Below, in pieces: positions 24,823 to 32,824 of a stretch of DNA of 64,000 nucleotides; position 1 is the stretch's first letter; each line of letters starts with the position of its first letter. The notes under the pieces were generated by a model that was not told the DNA's origin, did no database searches, and saw only the letters and a program-made list of their open reading frames with translations. Source of the stretch: Bacteroidales bacterium (GTDB lineage Bacteria; Bacteroidota; Bacteroidia; Bacteroidales; WCHB1-69); the NCBI GenBank assembly GCA_017554325.1, contig JAFZIP010000001.1, forward strand, positions 214,857-278,856, given 5' to 3'. Both the position numbers and the translations under genes were made by a program.

Positions 24823-25302
24823 CTAAAAGTTATTATACTCCGGCTTGTTGGTAAAGAACAACCCTGTTAAGGTGAACTGGAGGGTGGCGGTGTCGCGCTC
24901 CACCAGCTGCGCTGGGATGTTGAGATACGCATTGTTGCCGCTCTCACCCGTGCTCAAAGACCGCGCCGGCATGTTGAAGAAATCGTCGCTCGTCAACCCG
25001 AACGTGTCCGTGGTCTTGGCAACATATCCATCACTCGTAAACATAATAACAACACTGGACGCGACCGAACACTGGTTACCATGACCTTGACAGTTGACAT
25101 GAATAAAGGACCCATTGTATGGAACACAACCATTGCAACCAGCTGAAGAATGCCCGATTTTAAACGATATGATGCTGGTAGATGACTTTGTATCATTTGC
25201 CATACCATAAACATGAGCATCATCAGAATACTGAACAGGTTTGTTACATTGACACATAACAAGCACAATCGCAAAAACAATAATAGTGAATATTTTTTTC
25301 AT
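24823..25302 (-). CDS. Small cysteine-containing lipoprotein
   Basis: 159 residues with a lipoprotein signal (IIVFAIVLVMCQC). The mature part has a cysteine cluster (AGCNGCVPY, VNCQGHGNQC) and a conserved-looking C-terminus with MPARSLSTGESG, YLNIPAQLVERDTATLQFT and LTGLFF. I remember similar small lipoproteins in arrays in gut Bacteroidales but know no function. The stop lies 15 bp from the IS end at 24808. Confidence 0.65.
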   Translation of the reverse strand: MKKIFTIIVFAIVLVMCQCNKPVQYSDDAHVYGMANDTKSSTSIISFKIGHSSAGCNGCVPYNGSFIHVNCQGHGNQCSVASSVVIMFTSDGYVAKTTDTFGLTSDDFFNMPARSLSTGESGNNAYLNIPAQLVERDTATLQFTLTGLFFTNKPEYNNF

Positions 25303-25503
25303 TTCTAAAAGTATTTGTGAATATTAAAGGGTTTGTCGCTTGCTAAAATACCTGTTTTTATCACACAATCTACGTGTAACCCCCAAAATCCATGCCTTTT
25401 CATCCTCTTTTCGTCCCATCTTCGTCCCAGTTTCGTCCCAAACCACTAATCCTCAAACCAATAAACAACGATGTTTTATTTGTTTTTTTCTCATTTATTT
25501 CTT

Positions 25504-25511
25504 TATTTTTG
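25504..25511 (+). promoter_or_regulatory. -7 element TATTTTTG for the LytTR gene
   Basis: TATTTTTGC 29 bp upstream of the start codon at 25541. Confidence 0.65.
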
Positions 25512-25540
25512 CATTGGTAATCTCGTTTTTCAACTGAAAT

Positions 25541-26341
25541 ATGGACCATACGATGACTGATTCGGGACGAAAGATCCTCCTCTTTGGAAGAAAATGGCTT
25601 CCCCATATCCTTTTTTGTTGCATACTGATCTACATTTTCCCTCATACCTCGGGAATGCGCCCCGTGCTGCACTGGATTCCATACAAAGAAAGGCTTGCCG
25701 CTGCAACAGTTCTGATTCTGCTATACAGCCATTACCTCTTTTTCATTCCCCACTTCCTCATACAATCCCGCTACTTTGCATACGTAATCTATACCATAGT
25801 CTCCGTTTTAACAGGCGCTTTTTTAGAACTGGCTATTGTCGGGCCTGATATTGTCAGATATATCTACATTGACTTTCCCCAAGAAACAACAAGGTCTCTC
25901 CTGTTCTCCTGTTTCAGGTACGTTTTATACCGTGATGCCGCCCTTTTGGCCTTCATAATCCTGCTGGCTCTGTATCAGCATGCTACACACTCCTTTCATA
26001 AACTGCAAAAAAGTACCGCACGCCAAATAAAGGTGATTTGTGTTAAGGATAAAAACAACAACAATGTATTCCTGAGCATTCCAGAAATTATCTACTGCCA
26101 ACAGAAACGAAACTACACGCATGTTTTTACCGCACAACAGGAGTACCGCATGCGCTCCTCCTTGAGACAAACCTGTGACACTCTGGGATATGACTGCGTT
26201 CAGGCAAACCGGTATCAGGCAGTCATGCGACCGCACATCGTGGAAAGAGACCGGAATTATTTTGTGGTTGGGGACAAAGACAACCCTGATGGCCAAATTA
26301 AAATAATGATCAGCCAAGGGTTCCAATCTGCCGATTTGTAA
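25541..26341 (+). CDS. Membrane-bound LytTR-family transcription regulator
   Basis: 266 residues. Four membrane spans (about 19-34, 52-72, 78-99, 130-148) are followed by a LytTR DNA-binding domain (about 162-262): VFLSIPEIIYCQQKRNYTHVF is the typical first half, then SLRQTCDTL. The usual R-x-H-R-S-x-I-V-N segment is replaced by NRYQAVMRPHIVERDR. No receiver domain or histidine kinase is encoded nearby, so it is probably a one-component regulator that takes its signal through the membrane part. Some LytTR membrane proteins regulate surface polysaccharide or bacteriocin genes; its targets here are unknown. Confidence 0.85.
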   Translation: MDHTMTDSGRKILLFGRKWLPHILFCCILIYIFPHTSGMRPVLHWIPYKERLAAATVLILLYSHYLFFIPHFLIQSRYFAYVIYTIVSVLTGAFLELAIVGPDIVRYIYIDFPQETTRSLLFSCFRYVLYRDAALLAFIILLALYQHATHSFHKLQKSTARQIKVICVKDKNNNNVFLSIPEIIYCQQKRNYTHVFTAQQEYRMRSSLRQTCDTLGYDCVQANRYQAVMRPHIVERDRNYFVVGDKDNPDGQIKIMISQGFQSADL

Positions 26342-26343
26342 CA

Positions 26344-26408
26344 AATGCTCCCATTCACCCCGTGTACCCCTTTCACCCCATGCACCCCACGAACCCCGTG
26401 CACCAAAA
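26344..26408. repeat. CACC-rich intergenic patch
   Basis: Serial degenerate units such as TTCACCCCGTGTACC and TTCACCCCATGCACC. Related patches lie at 28663-28680, 43131-43180 (complement) and 57727-57775. Confidence 0.55.
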
Positions 26409-26432
26409 AGAGACGCACAGCCGTGCGCCTCT
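26409..26432 (+). repeat. Imperfect palindrome of the GTAGAGACGC family
   Basis: AGAGACGCAC-AGCC-GTGCGCCTCT followed by AC, one substitution from the perfect copies at 28635 and 52778. It could also end the LytTR transcript. Confidence 0.7.
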
Positions 26433-26444
26433 ACAGAATTTTCG

Positions 26445-26452
26445 TACCTTTG
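26445..26452 (+). promoter_or_regulatory. -7 element TACCTTTG for the small lipoprotein operon
   Basis: TACCTTTGC 12 bp upstream of ATG 26465, which would leave a very short leader. Confidence 0.6.
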
Positions 26453-26464
26453 CGGCCTAATTCT

Positions 26465-26635
26465 ATGGCAATGAAAAAATATTTCTGGATTTTCGCCGTG
26501 CTGCTCCTGCTGGGCACCTCCTGCTCCCGGAAGATTATCGGGGCCAGACCGCACCGCAAGGAACGCAACTGCGGCTGCGAGTACCCCACTACACCCGCAC
26601 CCGCTGATTCACTGCTCACCTACCATAGCCGCTAA
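26465..26635 (+). CDS. Small lipoprotein
   Basis: 56 residues from ATG 26465, or 54 from ATG 26471 (MKKYFW). The lipoprotein signal is FAVLLLLGTSC with the lipid-modified Cys near residue 20. The mature peptide is about 37 residues with a CGC motif (NCGCEYP) and a Pro/Thr-rich tail. It has its own -7 element and ends 3 nt before the next lipoprotein gene. Function unknown. Confidence 0.65.
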   Translation: MAMKKYFWIFAVLLLLGTSCSRKIIGARPHRKERNCGCEYPTTPAPADSLLTYHSR

Positions 26636-26638
26636 ATC

Positions 26639-27397
26639 ATGAAAAAAGTCCTTTTCATCCTCCTGCCCCTCTGCCTGCTCCTCTCCTGCCAACATAAAAA
26701 ATCACTCATCGTGATCGAGGGGGACATCGCCGGTGCATCCAACGACAAAATCACGCTGGCCCTGATCACCAACGATGGCCCGGAACCGCTGGACTCCATG
26801 AGGATGAAAAACGGACACTTTTGCTTTGAGCTGAAAGCCAACGACAAAAATGCTCGCGAACGCGCCGCCACGCCCATGATGTACCAAATCAGCCTCTCCC
26901 CTTTCAACACCCTCACTACCATAGCCAAGGGCGGCGACCATATTCTCATTCAAGCCAACGCGGAAAGCCTCGTCAACCATTATCAGGTTTCCGGTAGCGA
27001 GGAGGCCGTGCTCATGGGCCAACTCGACAGTGCACTCCACACCTTTGTGCAACCAGCTGATTCTCTCTATCGGCTCTACAGCGATGATATTTACAATGAC
27101 TCGCTGGGTGAAGCCATTGAACAACAATATCTCCAAATGGTAAATCATCACAAACAATATCTGAAACAATTCATCCAACAACACCCCGACAAGATGGCCT
27201 CCTTCGTGGCCTTCTTTCAGAGTTATAACCGAAGACAATTCTTCAACACACAAGAAGACAGGAATTTATTACGCCAAATCACCCATAACTTAAAAAAGAC
27301 ATATCCTGAAAACCCTTACATCCAGAATATGCAATACAGGCTGGAAACAATGGATTTGATGGAAAAGGAAAGGAACTCACAAAATGATACTGATTAA
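26639..27397 (+). CDS. DUF4369-type lipoprotein without thioredoxin domain
   Basis: 252 residues with a lipoprotein signal (ILLPLCLLLSC). Residues 24-120 match the DUF4369 domain that precedes TlpA-like thioredoxins in Bacteroidota: IVIEGDIAGASNDKITL, then PLDSMRMKNGHFCFEL. A helical region follows (about 120-235). The thioredoxin domain that normally comes next, with its CxxC, is absent; the gene ends and overlaps cinA by 14 nt. Probably periplasmic-side or outer-membrane lipoprotein; role unknown. Confidence 0.75.
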   Translation: MKKVLFILLPLCLLLSCQHKKSLIVIEGDIAGASNDKITLALITNDGPEPLDSMRMKNGHFCFELKANDKNARERAATPMMYQISLSPFNTLTTIAKGGDHILIQANAESLVNHYQVSGSEEAVLMGQLDSALHTFVQPADSLYRLYSDDIYNDSLGEAIEQQYLQMVNHHKQYLKQFIQQHPDKMASFVAFFQSYNRRQFFNTQEDRNLLRQITHNLKKTYPENPYIQNMQYRLETMDLMEKERNSQNDTD

Positions 27398-28634
27398 CAT
27401 CGGCGACGAGCTGCTCATCGGGCAGGTCGTCAATACCAACGCCGCCTTCATCGGACAGCAAATGTCAGCGGCCGGATTCGAGTTAACGGATGTCATCACC
27501 ATCGGCGACGATGGCCAAGCCATCCGTGACACCGTAACCTCAGCCCTCGCCAAAACGGATGTGGTGATCATGACCGGCGGTCTCGGTCCCACCAAAGACG
27601 ACATCACCAAAAATATCATCTGCGACATCTTCCAGCGCGAGTTAGTCATGGACGAGCCTACATTGAAGCACGTCACGGAAATCTTCGCCTCCCGGGGCAT
27701 GGCTTTAACAGACACCAACCGCCAGCAGGCCCTGGTACCGCAAGGTTGCACCGTGCTTTCCAACCCGTTAGGCACCGCCCCCGGCCTTTGGATAGAACAG
27801 GATGGCAAGGTGCTCATCGCGCTGCCCGGCGTGCCTTTTGAGATGGAAAAACTGATCAAAGACGAGGTCATGCCGCGCCTGGAAGCACACAAAAAAGACC
27901 AGCACGCCATCTTGCACCGCGTGCTCCAGTGCACCAACATTTCCGAAAGCGGCCTTTCCGACCTGCTGGAAAACTTTGAGCAGCAACTTCCTCCGGAGCT
28001 AAAACTCGCCTACCTGCCCAAGCCGGGCATTATTCGCCTGCGCCTTACCGCCCGCGGCGACAACAAAGAATCCCTGAAAACCCTGCTCGACCAGCATTTC
28101 AACGAACTGAAAAAACTTACCGCCGAGTATGCCTTCACCGATGAGGATATTGAGATTGAAGAGGTTGTGGGCCGATTGCTGACCAAATCCGGCAAGACAT
28201 TAGCTACGGCGGAAAGCTGTACCGGCGGCTACGTCGCGCACCTCATCACTTCCGTGCCCGGCAGCTCGCGCTACTTCCAGGGCACACTCGTGTCATACAG
28301 CAACGACATCAAGCGCGACCTACTGAACGTGCGCGAGGACAACCTCAAGCGCCGGGGCGCTGTGAGCGAGCAGGTGGTCAGCGACATGGCCCTCAACGCC
28401 ATGGGACTCTTCGATGTGGACTACACCATTGCCACTTCGGGCATCGCCGGTCCCGACGGCGGCACGAAAGAGAAGCCCGTGGGCACCGTCTGGATAGCCG
28501 TGGCCACTCCCGTGCGTCTCACCACCCGCGAATTCCGATTCGGCAGCCGTACCGGACGCAAACAGATCATCGAGCGCGCCGCCCGCGCCGCCCTGAATAT
28601 GCTGCGCATTGAAATTGAAAAAGATATAAAATAA
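27384..28634 (+). CDS. cinA: CinA family protein (MoaB-like + nicotinamide-nucleotide amidase)
   Basis: 416 residues with both CinA domains. The N-terminal COG1058 (MoaB/MogA-like) domain begins INIGDELLIGQVVNTN and has TGGLGPTKDDIT (about 65-76). The C-terminal amidase domain has TAESCTGGYVAHLIT (about 273-287), VSYSNDIKRDLL and SGIAGPDGGTKEKPVGTVW. The family deamidates NMN to nicotinate mononucleotide in pyridine-nucleotide salvage, and some members hydrolyse ADP-ribose. It overlaps the DUF4369 gene by 14 nt and is followed by a palindromic repeat and xerD. Confidence 0.93.
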   Translation: MILINIGDELLIGQVVNTNAAFIGQQMSAAGFELTDVITIGDDGQAIRDTVTSALAKTDVVIMTGGLGPTKDDITKNIICDIFQRELVMDEPTLKHVTEIFASRGMALTDTNRQQALVPQGCTVLSNPLGTAPGLWIEQDGKVLIALPGVPFEMEKLIKDEVMPRLEAHKKDQHAILHRVLQCTNISESGLSDLLENFEQQLPPELKLAYLPKPGIIRLRLTARGDNKESLKTLLDQHFNELKKLTAEYAFTDEDIEIEEVVGRLLTKSGKTLATAESCTGGYVAHLITSVPGSSRYFQGTLVSYSNDIKRDLLNVREDNLKRRGAVSEQVVSDMALNAMGLFDVDYTIATSGIAGPDGGTKEKPVGTVWIAVATPVRLTTREFRFGSRTGRKQIIERAARAALNMLRIEIEKDIK

Positions 28635-28662
28635 GTAGAGACGCGGCATGCCGCGTCTCTAC
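28635..28662. repeat. 28-bp perfect palindrome between cinA and xerD
   Basis: Half-site GTAGAGACGCGGCA with its exact reverse complement and no spacer. Same family as 26409 and 52778. It begins at the cinA stop codon and is followed by a short CACC-rich tract, not a T tract. Confidence 0.85.
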
Positions 28663-28679
28663 CCTTACCCCTCCACCCC

Positions 28680-29561
28680 ATGTCCCCCATCATCGCCCAA
28701 TTCAAACAATACCTGCTGCTTGAGAAGAGCCTCTCTCCCAAGACGGTAGAGGCTTATCTGCACGATGTGGCCATGCTGGAGGATTATTTGGAAGGCGCGG
28801 ATTTGAAGAAAGTTACGCTGGAAGATCTCCAACATTTCGTACAAAAGTTGGTGGAAGAGGGCATTGCCACGCGCTCGCAGGCACGCATCGTGTCAGGCAT
28901 CAAGGCCTTCTACCATTTTCTGGTTTACGACGGCGCCTTGCAAGACGATCCCAGCGAATTGCTAAACGCCCCGAAGATTGGCATGCATCTCCCCGATGTG
29001 CTGTCGGTGCCCGAGATAGAGGCCATCATCGCCGTCATTGACCTCAGCACGCCCGAAGGCCATCGCAACCGCGCCTTAGTGGAGGTGATGTACGGCTGTG
29101 GACTGCGCGTGAGCGAAGCCGTGTCCCTGAAACTGTCTCACCTCTTTTTCGACGAAGGATTCATCAAAGTATTGGGCAAGGGCAGCAAAGAACGGTACGT
29201 GCCCATCGGCAACATGGCCCGCAAGATGATCACGTTGTACGTGGAGGGCGCGCGCAAGAAGGTGAAAGTGAAAAAAGGAGAAGAAGACTACCTGTTCCTG
29301 AACCGGAGAGGCCGCCATCTGAGTCGCGAGATGGTGTTCATGTTAGTGAAAAAATGGGCAGCAGAAGCGGGTATCAAAAAGTCCATCAGCCCGCACACCT
29401 TCCGACACTCTTTCGCCACGCACCTGGTGGAGGGCGGCGCCGACCTGCGTGCCGTGCAGCAGATGTTAGGACACGAAAGTATCACTACCACTGAAATTTA
29501 CACACATCTTGACAAGGATTATATCCGGAGCAACATGGCACAGTTTCATCCCAGATTTTAA
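28680..29561 (+). CDS. xerD: Tyrosine recombinase XerD
   Basis: 293 residues, normal length. The N-terminal SAM-like DNA-binding domain (about 1-85) is followed by the catalytic domain with R in GCGLRVSEAVSL, K in GKGSKER, HTFRHSFATHL (H and R), GHESITTTEIYTH (H) and the nucleophile Y in IYTH. Acts with XerC at dif to resolve chromosome dimers. In Bacteroidota a single XerD-like protein of this type is usual near core genes, and there is no sign of an integrated element here, so a housekeeping role is likely. Confidence 0.92.
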   Translation: MSPIIAQFKQYLLLEKSLSPKTVEAYLHDVAMLEDYLEGADLKKVTLEDLQHFVQKLVEEGIATRSQARIVSGIKAFYHFLVYDGALQDDPSELLNAPKIGMHLPDVLSVPEIEAIIAVIDLSTPEGHRNRALVEVMYGCGLRVSEAVSLKLSHLFFDEGFIKVLGKGSKERYVPIGNMARKMITLYVEGARKKVKVKKGEEDYLFLNRRGRHLSREMVFMLVKKWAAEAGIKKSISPHTFRHSFATHLVEGGADLRAVQQMLGHESITTTEIYTHLDKDYIRSNMAQFHPRF

Positions 29562-29583
29562 AATAGGGTATTCCCTTTTTTCG

Positions 29584-29591
29584 TATTTTTG
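29584..29591 (+). promoter_or_regulatory. -7 element TATTTTTG for the DUF4340-like gene
   Basis: TATTTTTGC 20 bp upstream of the start codon at 29612. Confidence 0.7.
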
Positions 29592-29611
29592 CAACCCTTA
29601 AAATTTACGAG

Positions 29612-30694
29612 ATGAACAAGAAACGCATTTATATCATTTTATCCGGGTTGTTGTTGCTGGTATGTCTGATTCTCATCCTGTTCAAGACCGGTGTGATCCG
29701 CACCAGCAACAGCGTTCCCAAATCCGATGTCTTTGCCGTCAAGGATACCTCAACCGTGACCAAGATATTCATCGCCGACATGAACGGCGAACACGTCCTG
29801 CTGAACCGCCGCGACGGTGCCTGGTACGTGGAAGACTCCATTCTGGCTCAGACGTACAAGATCAACGACCTTCTGAGAGTCATACGCAATGTGACGCTGC
29901 AGCAAACCGTGGCCAAAACAGCCCAGTCCAACATCAACAAAATGATGTCCGTGAACGCCATCAAAGTGGAAATTTACCAAAAGGCACCGAAGTTCACCCT
30001 ATTCGGCATCAAGTTTTTTGAGAAGGAACGAAGAGTGAAAACCTACTACATGGGTCCCGCAACCATGGATAACCTAGCTAATTTTGCCATTTTAGAAGGC
30101 TACGACGAGCCTTGTATTGTCTTTATTCCCGGTTTCAGAGGTTTTCTCACCCCATATTACTCCTTTAAGCCCGTTGACTGGTACAACTGCGACCTCTTCA
30201 GCACCAAAATCACCCGTATCAAAACCCTGAAAGTACAGGATTTTGAACATCCCGAAGAATCCTTTATTGTGGAAAAATCGGGTGCACGCTTCTTCAACCT
30301 GTTTGATGGCCAGCACCAAGCCATACTAGACTACGACACAGTCAAACTTTTGGATATGCTTTCCGTGTTCCGCAACCTGAACTACGAGCTTTTCATCACC
30401 AACATGGAAGAAGCCAAGAAAGACTCCATTTTGCAGTTCAACAAGTTCAAAACCATCACTTTGGTAGATGTAAACGGTGAGGAAACTCGTTTGGACATGT
30501 ATCGGAAATTGGATCCCGATGCCATGTATTTGGATGCCATTTTGGAAGGAGTGGAACCTGAAGAGGATTTGCCGTACAACCGGGATCATTTCTATGCTAT
30601 CCTGAACGGCAAAACAAACAACCTTTTACAATGCCAATACTTCCACTTCGACCGTGCCAATCAACCTCTGTCTTACTTTTTGAGAAAACAATAG
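29612..30694 (+). CDS. DUF4340-like membrane-anchored protein
   Basis: 360 residues. One N-terminal span (about 6-25, IYIILSGLLLLVCLILILF) and an extracytoplasmic region resembling DUF4340: FAVKDTSTVTKIFIAD, then LLNRRDGAWYVEDS (the W-x-V repeat typical of this family), an AKTAQSNI segment and FTLFGIKFF. It is followed after 6 nt by ribD, with its own promoter upstream. In other bacteria DUF4340 proteins accompany gliding or ABC export genes; no such genes are adjacent. Role unknown. Confidence 0.7.
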   Translation: MNKKRIYIILSGLLLLVCLILILFKTGVIRTSNSVPKSDVFAVKDTSTVTKIFIADMNGEHVLLNRRDGAWYVEDSILAQTYKINDLLRVIRNVTLQQTVAKTAQSNINKMMSVNAIKVEIYQKAPKFTLFGIKFFEKERRVKTYYMGPATMDNLANFAILEGYDEPCIVFIPGFRGFLTPYYSFKPVDWYNCDLFSTKITRIKTLKVQDFEHPEESFIVEKSGARFFNLFDGQHQAILDYDTVKLLDMLSVFRNLNYELFITNMEEAKKDSILQFNKFKTITLVDVNGEETRLDMYRKLDPDAMYLDAILEGVEPEEDLPYNRDHFYAILNGKTNNLLQCQYFHFDRANQPLSYFLRKQ

Positions 30695-30700
30695 TCTTGT

Positions 30701-31669
30701 ATGACCCGCGATGAGATGTACATGCGCCGGTGCTTGCAACTGGCAAGTCTTGGATTAGGCAAAGTGCAGCCCAACCCCATGGTGGGCGCGGTAATTGTGC
30801 ATCAAAATCAGATTATCGGGGAAGGCTATCATCACCAATACGGTCAGCCACATGCGGAAGTCAATGCTTTTAACTCAGTATCTGACAAATCGTTACTGAA
30901 GGAATCCACGCTGTATGTCTCGTTGGAGCCTTGTTCTCACTACGGCAAGACGCCGCCCTGTGCCGAGGCTATCATCCGCTATGGCGTCCCGAAAGTGGTT
31001 GTCGGCATCTCCGACCCACACGACAAAGTGAACGGCAACGGCATCCGCATGTTGCAAGAGGCGGGCATTGAAGTCGTACAGCATGTGTGTGAATCCGAGT
31101 GCCGGGAGCTGAACCGCCGCTTCTTCACCTACCATCAGCATCAGCGGCCCTATATCATCCTCAAATGGGCGCAAACCGCTGACGGATTCATGGATATTGA
31201 CCGTACTAACCCGTCTGACACTCAAGATTATTGGATTACCAACCAAGCACTTAAGGTAATCGTTCACAAATGGAGAAGCGAAGAAGATGCCATTCTGATT
31301 GGTTATAATACCATGGTGAACGATAAGCCGCAACTCACCAACAGACTCTATCCGGGCAAAAGTCCTCAGCGATATGTGCTATGCCGTGAACACAGCCAGC
31401 TTGACGAGACATATTACAACCCGTTGCCCACCGACTTATCCGCCGCCATGCACACACTCCACGAGCAGCGCATCCAATCGGTGATCGTGGAGGGCGGGCG
31501 GAAGACCTTGGACGCGTTCATTGCCGCCGCACTCTGGGACGAGGCGCGCATTCTGGTCGGGGCACAGCGTTGGGGCCAGGGCACGCTAGCCCCAGCACTA
31601 CCCTACGCGCCGGAGCAAGTACAATACATTGACGATAATCAGATTCTCTATGTTCGAAGACACCTATAA
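30701..31669 (+). CDS. ribD: Riboflavin biosynthesis deaminase/reductase
   Basis: 322 residues. The N-terminal cytidine-deaminase-like domain has the zinc motifs HAEVNAF (about 49-55) and PCSHYGKTPPC (about 76-86), and deaminates the pyrimidine product of GTP cyclohydrolase II. The C-terminal reductase domain (about 150-322) starts YIILKWAQTADGFM and ends with VIVEGGRKTLDAFI. The combination defines bifunctional RibD. It overlaps the start of yigZ by 20 nt. Confidence 0.95.
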   Translation: MTRDEMYMRRCLQLASLGLGKVQPNPMVGAVIVHQNQIIGEGYHHQYGQPHAEVNAFNSVSDKSLLKESTLYVSLEPCSHYGKTPPCAEAIIRYGVPKVVVGISDPHDKVNGNGIRMLQEAGIEVVQHVCESECRELNRRFFTYHQHQRPYIILKWAQTADGFMDIDRTNPSDTQDYWITNQALKVIVHKWRSEEDAILIGYNTMVNDKPQLTNRLYPGKSPQRYVLCREHSQLDETYYNPLPTDLSAAMHTLHEQRIQSVIVEGGRKTLDAFIAAALWDEARILVGAQRWGQGTLAPALPYAPEQVQYIDDNQILYVRRHL

Positions 31670-32249
31670 AACGATTTCCGCACCCGCCACGGGCAGCTAC
31701 AGCGAAAAGCGCAGCAAGTTTCTGGCATATGCCTTCCCGGTGCAGACGGAAGCGCAGGTGAAAGAACGTCTGACCGAAATCCAGAAGAAGCACAACGATG
31801 CCCGCCATCATTGCTATGCCTACATCCTGGGGCCCAACAAAGACGCCTACCGCATGAACGACAATGGCGAACCTTCAGGTACGGCAGGCCGCCCTATCCA
31901 TGGGCAACTGATGTCCAAGGACCTCACCAACACACTGGTTATTGTGGTGCGCTATTTCGGAGGCATCAAATTAGGTGTCAGTGGCTTACAGAATGCATAT
32001 AAAATCGCCGCCAAGGAGGCTTTGGATGCTGCCAACATCATCGAAAAGACCATAGATGAAACCTACGAAGTAACCTTCGAATATCTGCAGATGAACAATG
32101 TGATGCAGCTGATGAAAGATCCCTTCGTCACCATCATCAGCCAACAGAGCGACCTGAATTGCACGATACGCTTTTCCGTGCGCCGACGCGAGGCCGAGCG
32201 CATCGTGACTGCCCTGAAAAAGGTGGGCCAAGTACAATATTTCTGTTAG
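31650..32249 (+). CDS. YigZ/IMPACT family protein
   Basis: 199 residues from ATG 31650 (MFEDTYK), inside the end of ribD. The IMPACT N-terminal domain has KRSKFLAYAFPV, HHCYAYILG, NDNGEPSGTAGRPI and VVRYFGGIKLGVSGLQNAY, all signature blocks; a DUF1949-like domain follows (about 130-199). The family is linked to translation control and proline peptidase regulation in other organisms, with no firm bacterial role. Its stop overlaps the convergent lptC stop by 4 nt. Confidence 0.92.
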   Translation: MFEDTYKTISAPATGSYSEKRSKFLAYAFPVQTEAQVKERLTEIQKKHNDARHHCYAYILGPNKDAYRMNDNGEPSGTAGRPIHGQLMSKDLTNTLVIVVRYFGGIKLGVSGLQNAYKIAAKEALDAANIIEKTIDETYEVTFEYLQMNNVMQLMKDPFVTIISQQSDLNCTIRFSVRRREAERIVTALKKVGQVQYFC

Positions 32250-32809
32250 AAATCCAATCCCGCCATCTCACCATGCGGATGGAAAATGGTATATCGGGTG
32301 AATCGCTCGTCCGCCTCAAAACCATCCCCGTAGTTGACCGAACCGTCCGCTTTCTTCTGCTTGACCAGCACATTGGAATAAATAGTCCGCCGACGCTGGT
32401 CCCAGATAATCTCCTCCGTTTCCAAAGTATCATGTTTGATGAGATCAATAATCACCACATTCTTGGAAGCCTTGTACATAGTGTTGTTGATGTTACAAGC
32501 ATAGTCGGCGGTAAGGATAGCCTGCTTTTGGCCGTATTCGGTATAAGAAATAGCCGTGATGCCTTCGGGATAATCTGTATAAAGCGAATCTGTGTGATAG
32601 GTATTGAAAATGGGGGCTTTCACGATAAAACTGACCACACCGGAATCGCTGACGGTCAGCTCAATGTTTTCCGCATACTCGTCCGGAAATTTCCCCTTAT
32701 ACTCCAACAACCCCGTCTCTTTGTCTCTATTATGACAGGAAACAAAAAACATCATAAGGCACAAGGCCGTTATGATGTTTTTTGCAATATATGTCTTGGA
32801 GTTAGACAT
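32246..32809 (-). CDS. lptC: LPS export protein LptC
   Basis: 187 residues with a lipoprotein signal (LMMFFVSC). The body matches Bacteroidota LptC: PDEYAENIELTVSDSGVVSF, APIFNTY, FPEGI-like YPEGITAISY, then ILTADYAC, MYKASKNVVI and the segment LETEEIIWDQRRRTIYSN followed by GDGFEAD. It bridges LptBFG and LptA in lipopolysaccharide transport. Here the anchor seems to be a lipid rather than the membrane helix of E. coli LptC. Last gene of the coaX operon, 15 bp after the TPR gene. Confidence 0.88.
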   Translation of the reverse strand: MSNSKTYIAKNIITALCLMMFFVSCHNRDKETGLLEYKGKFPDEYAENIELTVSDSGVVSFIVKAPIFNTYHTDSLYTDYPEGITAISYTEYGQKQAILTADYACNINNTMYKASKNVVIIDLIKHDTLETEEIIWDQRRRTIYSNVLVKQKKADGSVNYGDGFEADERFTRYTIFHPHGEMAGLDF

Positions 32810-32824
32810 GTAAGATGAAGGATT

